NCBI RefSeq assembly: GCF_002814095.1
Contig: NZ_CP021913.1
Location: 1,364,001-1,428,000 of the forward strand
Length of the DNA: 64,000 bases
From: Sagittula sp. P11
GTDB lineage: Bacteria > Pseudomonadota > Alphaproteobacteria > Rhodobacterales > Rhodobacteraceae
Direction: 5' to 3'
Position 1 is the first letter of the stretch. Each line of letters opens with the position of its first letter. Below the pieces are notes generated by a model. The model did not search any database, was not told where the DNA came from, and saw nothing but the letters and a program-made list of their open reading frames with translations. Positions 61,465-64,000 of the stretch are shown here, piece by piece. The position numbers were made by a program, and so were the translations under genes.

Positions 61465-62526
61465 ATGCCCTCTGCCCTAGACATCATCGACGCCCGCAAG
61501 GTGTTCCGTACTCCGGAAGGCAGCACGCTGACCGCTCTCGACGGAATTTCACTGCGGCTCGCAAGCTCCGAATTCGTCACGCTGCTCGGCCCCTCGGGCT
61601 GCGGCAAGACCACGCTGCTGCGCACCATCAATGGCTTCGAGAGCCTCGACTCCGGCGATGTCGTGATCGACGGACAGGCGGTCACGCAGAAACCTGCGCA
61701 CCGCCGACCCGTGAACACCGTGTTTCAGCGCTATGCGCTCTTCGGCCACATGAGCGTTGGACGCAACGTCGGCTACGCGCTCGAGATCGCCGGGAAGGAC
61801 AAGCGCGAGATCCGGACCCGCGTTGGCGAGATGCTCGACCTCGTGGGTCTGTCGGGACTGGACAAGCGGAGCATCTCGCAGCTGTCCGGCGGCCAGCAAC
61901 AACGCGTCGCGCTGGCTCAGGCGTTGGCGGCAAAGCCGAAGCTGCTGCTGCTCGACGAGCCGCTTTCGGCGCTCGACAAGAACCTGCGCCAGAAGATGCA
62001 GCAGGAGCTGAAGGCGCTGCAGCGTGAACTGGGCATCGGCTTCATCTTCGTGACCCATGATCAGGAGGAAGCGCTGACCATGTCCGACCGCATTGCGGTT
62101 CTGGCGCATGGCCGCATTCAGCAGATCGGCGCACCGACCGAGCTTTACCAGCGCCCGGCGAACCTTTTCACCGCCGATTTCGTCGGCGAAAGCAATCTTT
62201 TGCCTGTACGATGCGACGGGCGGACCGCGCAACTTGTCGACGGCCAGACCTTCGCCGCGCCCCGCGCCCCCGGTTCGGCCACATTGCTGCTGCGCCCGGA
62301 GGCGCTGTCGCTGACCGCCCCCGCCGGGCCATCGCTTAGCCTGACCGGCACCCTGCGCGAGACCTTCTACACCGGCACCGACCATCAGGTAGTGCTGCAC
62401 GCCCCCGCCTTCGGCGAGATCCGCGCCCTGCTGCGTACCGGCCAGAGCCTGCCCGCACCTGGCGCGCAGATGACGCTTTACGCCGCCGCCGAGGGTCTGC
62501 ACATCATCGACGAGGTCGCACCATGA
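61465..62526 (+). CDS. polyamine-type ABC transporter ATP-binding protein
   Basis: 353 residues, PotA-like. Walker [10 protein letters not shown], signature LSGGQQQR, Walker [13 protein letters not shown] and switch [10 protein letters not shown] are followed by a TOBE domain ([20 protein letters not shown] region). Overlaps the next gene by ATGA. Confidence 0.92.
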   Translation: MPSALDIIDARKVFRTPEGSTLTALDGISLRLASSEFVTLLGPSGCGKTTLLRTINGFESLDSGDVVIDGQAVTQKPAHRRPVNTVFQRYALFGHMSVGRNVGYALEIAGKDKREIRTRVGEMLDLVGLSGLDKRSISQLSGGQQQRVALAQALAAKPKLLLLDEPLSALDKNLRQKMQQELKALQRELGIGFIFVTHDQEEALTMSDRIAVLAHGRIQQIGAPTELYQRPANLFTADFVGESNLLPVRCDGRTAQLVDGQTFAAPRAPGSATLLLRPEALSLTAPAGPSLSLTGTLRETFYTGTDHQVVLHAPAFGEIRALLRTGQSLPAPGAQMTLYAAAEGLHIIDEVAP

Positions 62527-63410
62527 CCCTCGCGCGCCGCAAGTTGATGCAGCTCATTGGCCTGCTGGGTCTGCCGACGCTGTTCCTGCTCGTCTTCTTC
62601 ATGTGTCCGCTGCTGATCATGCTGATTTACAGTTTCCTGACCCCCGGTCTTTACGGTGGGGTCGACTGGACCTTCAGCCATCTCAATTTCGGGCGCATTC
62701 TGGGCTGGGCCGACACGCGCTACGACCGCTTCGACCCGGTGTACATCGCGATCTTCCTGCGCTCGCTGAAACTCGCGGCGCTGACCGTGCTGGCGAGCCT
62801 CGTCATCAGTTATCCCGCCGCGTTCTGGATCAGCCGGATGCGCCCGGGGCTGCGCGATTTCGCGATCTTCCTCGTCACCCTGCCCTTCTTCGTCAGCCTC
62901 ATCGTGCGCCTCTTTGCATGGGTGCTGATCCTGAGACCGACCGGCTTCCTGAACCAGGGGTTGATGGGTGCAGGACTGACGTCCGAGCCGATCGAGTTTC
63001 TCTACACGGATTTCGCGGTGATCCTCGGCATGACCTACGTCTTTATCCCCTTCATGTTCCTGCCGCTCTACGGCTCCATCGAAAAGCTCGACATGGCGCA
63101 GATCGAGGCGTCGGCGGATCTTGGGGCGACGCGGTTGCAAACCTTCTTCAAGGTGGTCTTGCCCGCGACCCTGCCCGGCATCGTGGGCGGGTCGATCATC
63201 ACCTTCATCCCGGCGCTCGGCAATTTCATCGTGCCCTCCGTGCTGGGCGGAGCCAAGGTGCTGATGATCGGCAACCTGATCGAGCAACAGTTTCTTTCGG
63301 CCCGCAACTGGCCCTTCGGCTCGGCACTGGCGATGATGGTGATGGCGGCGGTGCTGTGCCTGCTGGTCGCCCAGCTGCGCCTGGCCCGCAAGGGGGAGGC
63401 CGCACAATGA
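62523..63410 (+). CDS. polyamine-type ABC transporter permease (PotB-like)
   Basis: 295 residues with six membrane helices and the EAA loop [20 protein letters not shown] that contacts the ATPase. Overlaps its neighbours on both sides by ATGA. Confidence 0.92.
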   Translation: MTLARRKLMQLIGLLGLPTLFLLVFFMCPLLIMLIYSFLTPGLYGGVDWTFSHLNFGRILGWADTRYDRFDPVYIAIFLRSLKLAALTVLASLVISYPAAFWISRMRPGLRDFAIFLVTLPFFVSLIVRLFAWVLILRPTGFLNQGLMGAGLTSEPIEFLYTDFAVILGMTYVFIPFMFLPLYGSIEKLDMAQIEASADLGATRLQTFFKVVLPATLPGIVGGSIITFIPALGNFIVPSVLGGAKVLMIGNLIEQQFLSARNWPFGSALAMMVMAAVLCLLVAQLRLARKGEAAQ

Positions 63411-64000
63411 CCCTGCGCGGACTGCTCTCCCTCTACGGAATGTTGTTCTTTGCCTTCGTCTACGCGCCGATCCTGCTGGTGGTGATCTACTCGTTCAATG
63501 CCAACACCGTGAACATGCTGATCTGGGACGGCTTCACCCTCGACTGGTATCGCCAGATCTTCGGGATGGAGACCACTGTCACCGATAGCGCCAGCTACGT
63601 CGACAGCACCGCACAGCTCTACGCCTCGGTGAAGACCAGCCTCATCGTCGCGCTCTCGACCTCGGCGCTTTCGACGGTGTTTGGCACGGCGCTTGCCCTC
63701 GGCGTGGCGCGCTATCGCTTTCGGCTGGCGCGGTTCTACCGCACGCTGATGATGGTGCCGATGATCATGCCGGACATCGTGCTGGGCATTGCGCTGCTGA
63801 TCTTCTTCATCACCATCGGCATGAACCTGTCGATGATGACGATCATCATCGGGCAGTCGACCTTCCTCATCTCCTATGTCTTCGTCACCGTCTCGGCCCG
63901 GCTCGCGGCATTCGACACCTCGGTCGAGGAAGCCTCGGCGGACCTCGGCGCCACCCCGGCGCAGACCTTTCGCAAGGTGACACTGCCGGGCATCGCTCCC
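63407..64000 (+). CDS. polyamine-type ABC transporter permease (PotC-like), cut by the window edge
   Basis: The ATG overlaps the stop of the PotB-like gene. The 198 visible residues begin [20 protein letters not shown], show membrane helices and reach the EAA loop ([20 protein letters not shown]) at the edge, so roughly the last quarter is missing. Second permease of the transporter. Confidence 0.9.
   Translation, partial: MTLRGLLSLYGMLFFAFVYAPILLVVIYSFNANTVNMLIWDGFTLDWYRQIFGMETTVTDSASYVDSTAQLYASVKTSLIVALSTSALSTVFGTALALGVARYRFRLARFYRTLMMVPMIMPDIVLGIALLIFFITIGMNLSMMTIIIGQSTFLISYVFVTVSARLAAFDTSVEEASADLGATPAQTFRKVTLPGIAP

Overview
The window is high-GC, gene-dense DNA that reads as the chromosome of an alphaproteobacterium of the Rhodobacteraceae (Roseobacter group). 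Reasons are the gene content (saccharopine-type lysine genes, uric-acid/allantoin genes with a PuuE-UraD fusion, DUF721 next to a DsbA-like protein and MutY), an alphaproteobacterial-type LexA box (GAAC-N7-GAAC) in front of dnaE2, many GTG/TTG starts, ATGA start/stop overlaps, and short GC-rich palindromic repeats between genes. No rRNA, tRNA, CRISPR array or intact insertion sequence was seen.

Layout. 1-5.5 kb: histidine-phosphatase-like protein, two saccharopine dehydrogenase-type genes, a secreted LecA-like protein, then a CaiB-type CoA-transferase and a DsbA-like protein on the minus strand. 5.5-14 kb: DUF721 protein, mutY, an AlkB-type alkane hydroxylase, Mn-dependent pyrophosphatase, sfsA, and a run of molybdopterin-binding protein, GNAT, AhpD-like and OmpA-like genes facing a metallophosphoesterase. 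14-24.6 kb: LysR regulator, PfpI-like protein, creD, a 2,4-dienoyl-CoA reductase-like flavoenzyme, msrA/msrB, queG, a glutathione transferase, mtgA and a small ABM-domain protein. 24.6-32.2 kb: gltB and gltD, separated by a GFA-family gene and a secreted protein gene. 32.2-36.2 kb: uppP, rlmH, rsfS (with a possible 18-codon upstream ORF), two small coupled genes and a glycosyltransferase. 36.3-40.4 kb: an Mn/Zn-type ABC uptake operon with a palindromic control region. 40.6-43.8 kb: an SOS-type dnaE2 without imuA/imuB beside it and apparently without its OB domain. 43.9-49.6 kb: glutaminase, ABM-domain protein, cupredoxin, aminotransferase, sulfurtransferase, smpB. 49.2-52.4 kb: ureide (uric acid to glyoxylate) genes. 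52.5-54.0 kb: small exported proteins and a membrane protein with an OmpR-like winged helix. 54.1-58.8 kb: a flavin-dependent halogenase and a three-gene set (PLP ammonia-lyase, M24 hydrolase, Asp/Glu racemase-like) resembling part of ectoine catabolism. 58.9-64 kb: a frameshifted serine-resolvase remnant, then an RpiR regulator divergent from a PotD/A/B/C-type ABC transporter cut by the window edge.

The strongest leads are: a partial copy of the CaiB 3' end plus its downstream repeat about 16 kb away; the unusual dnaE2; two adjacent perfect hairpins with complementary loops after alkB; very short coupled ORFs at rsfS and between the two metal permease genes; the membrane-anchored winged-helix protein; and the halogenase and racemase/M24/ammonia-lyase group next to a recombinase remnant. 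All functional calls come from reading the translated sequence; no database search was possible.
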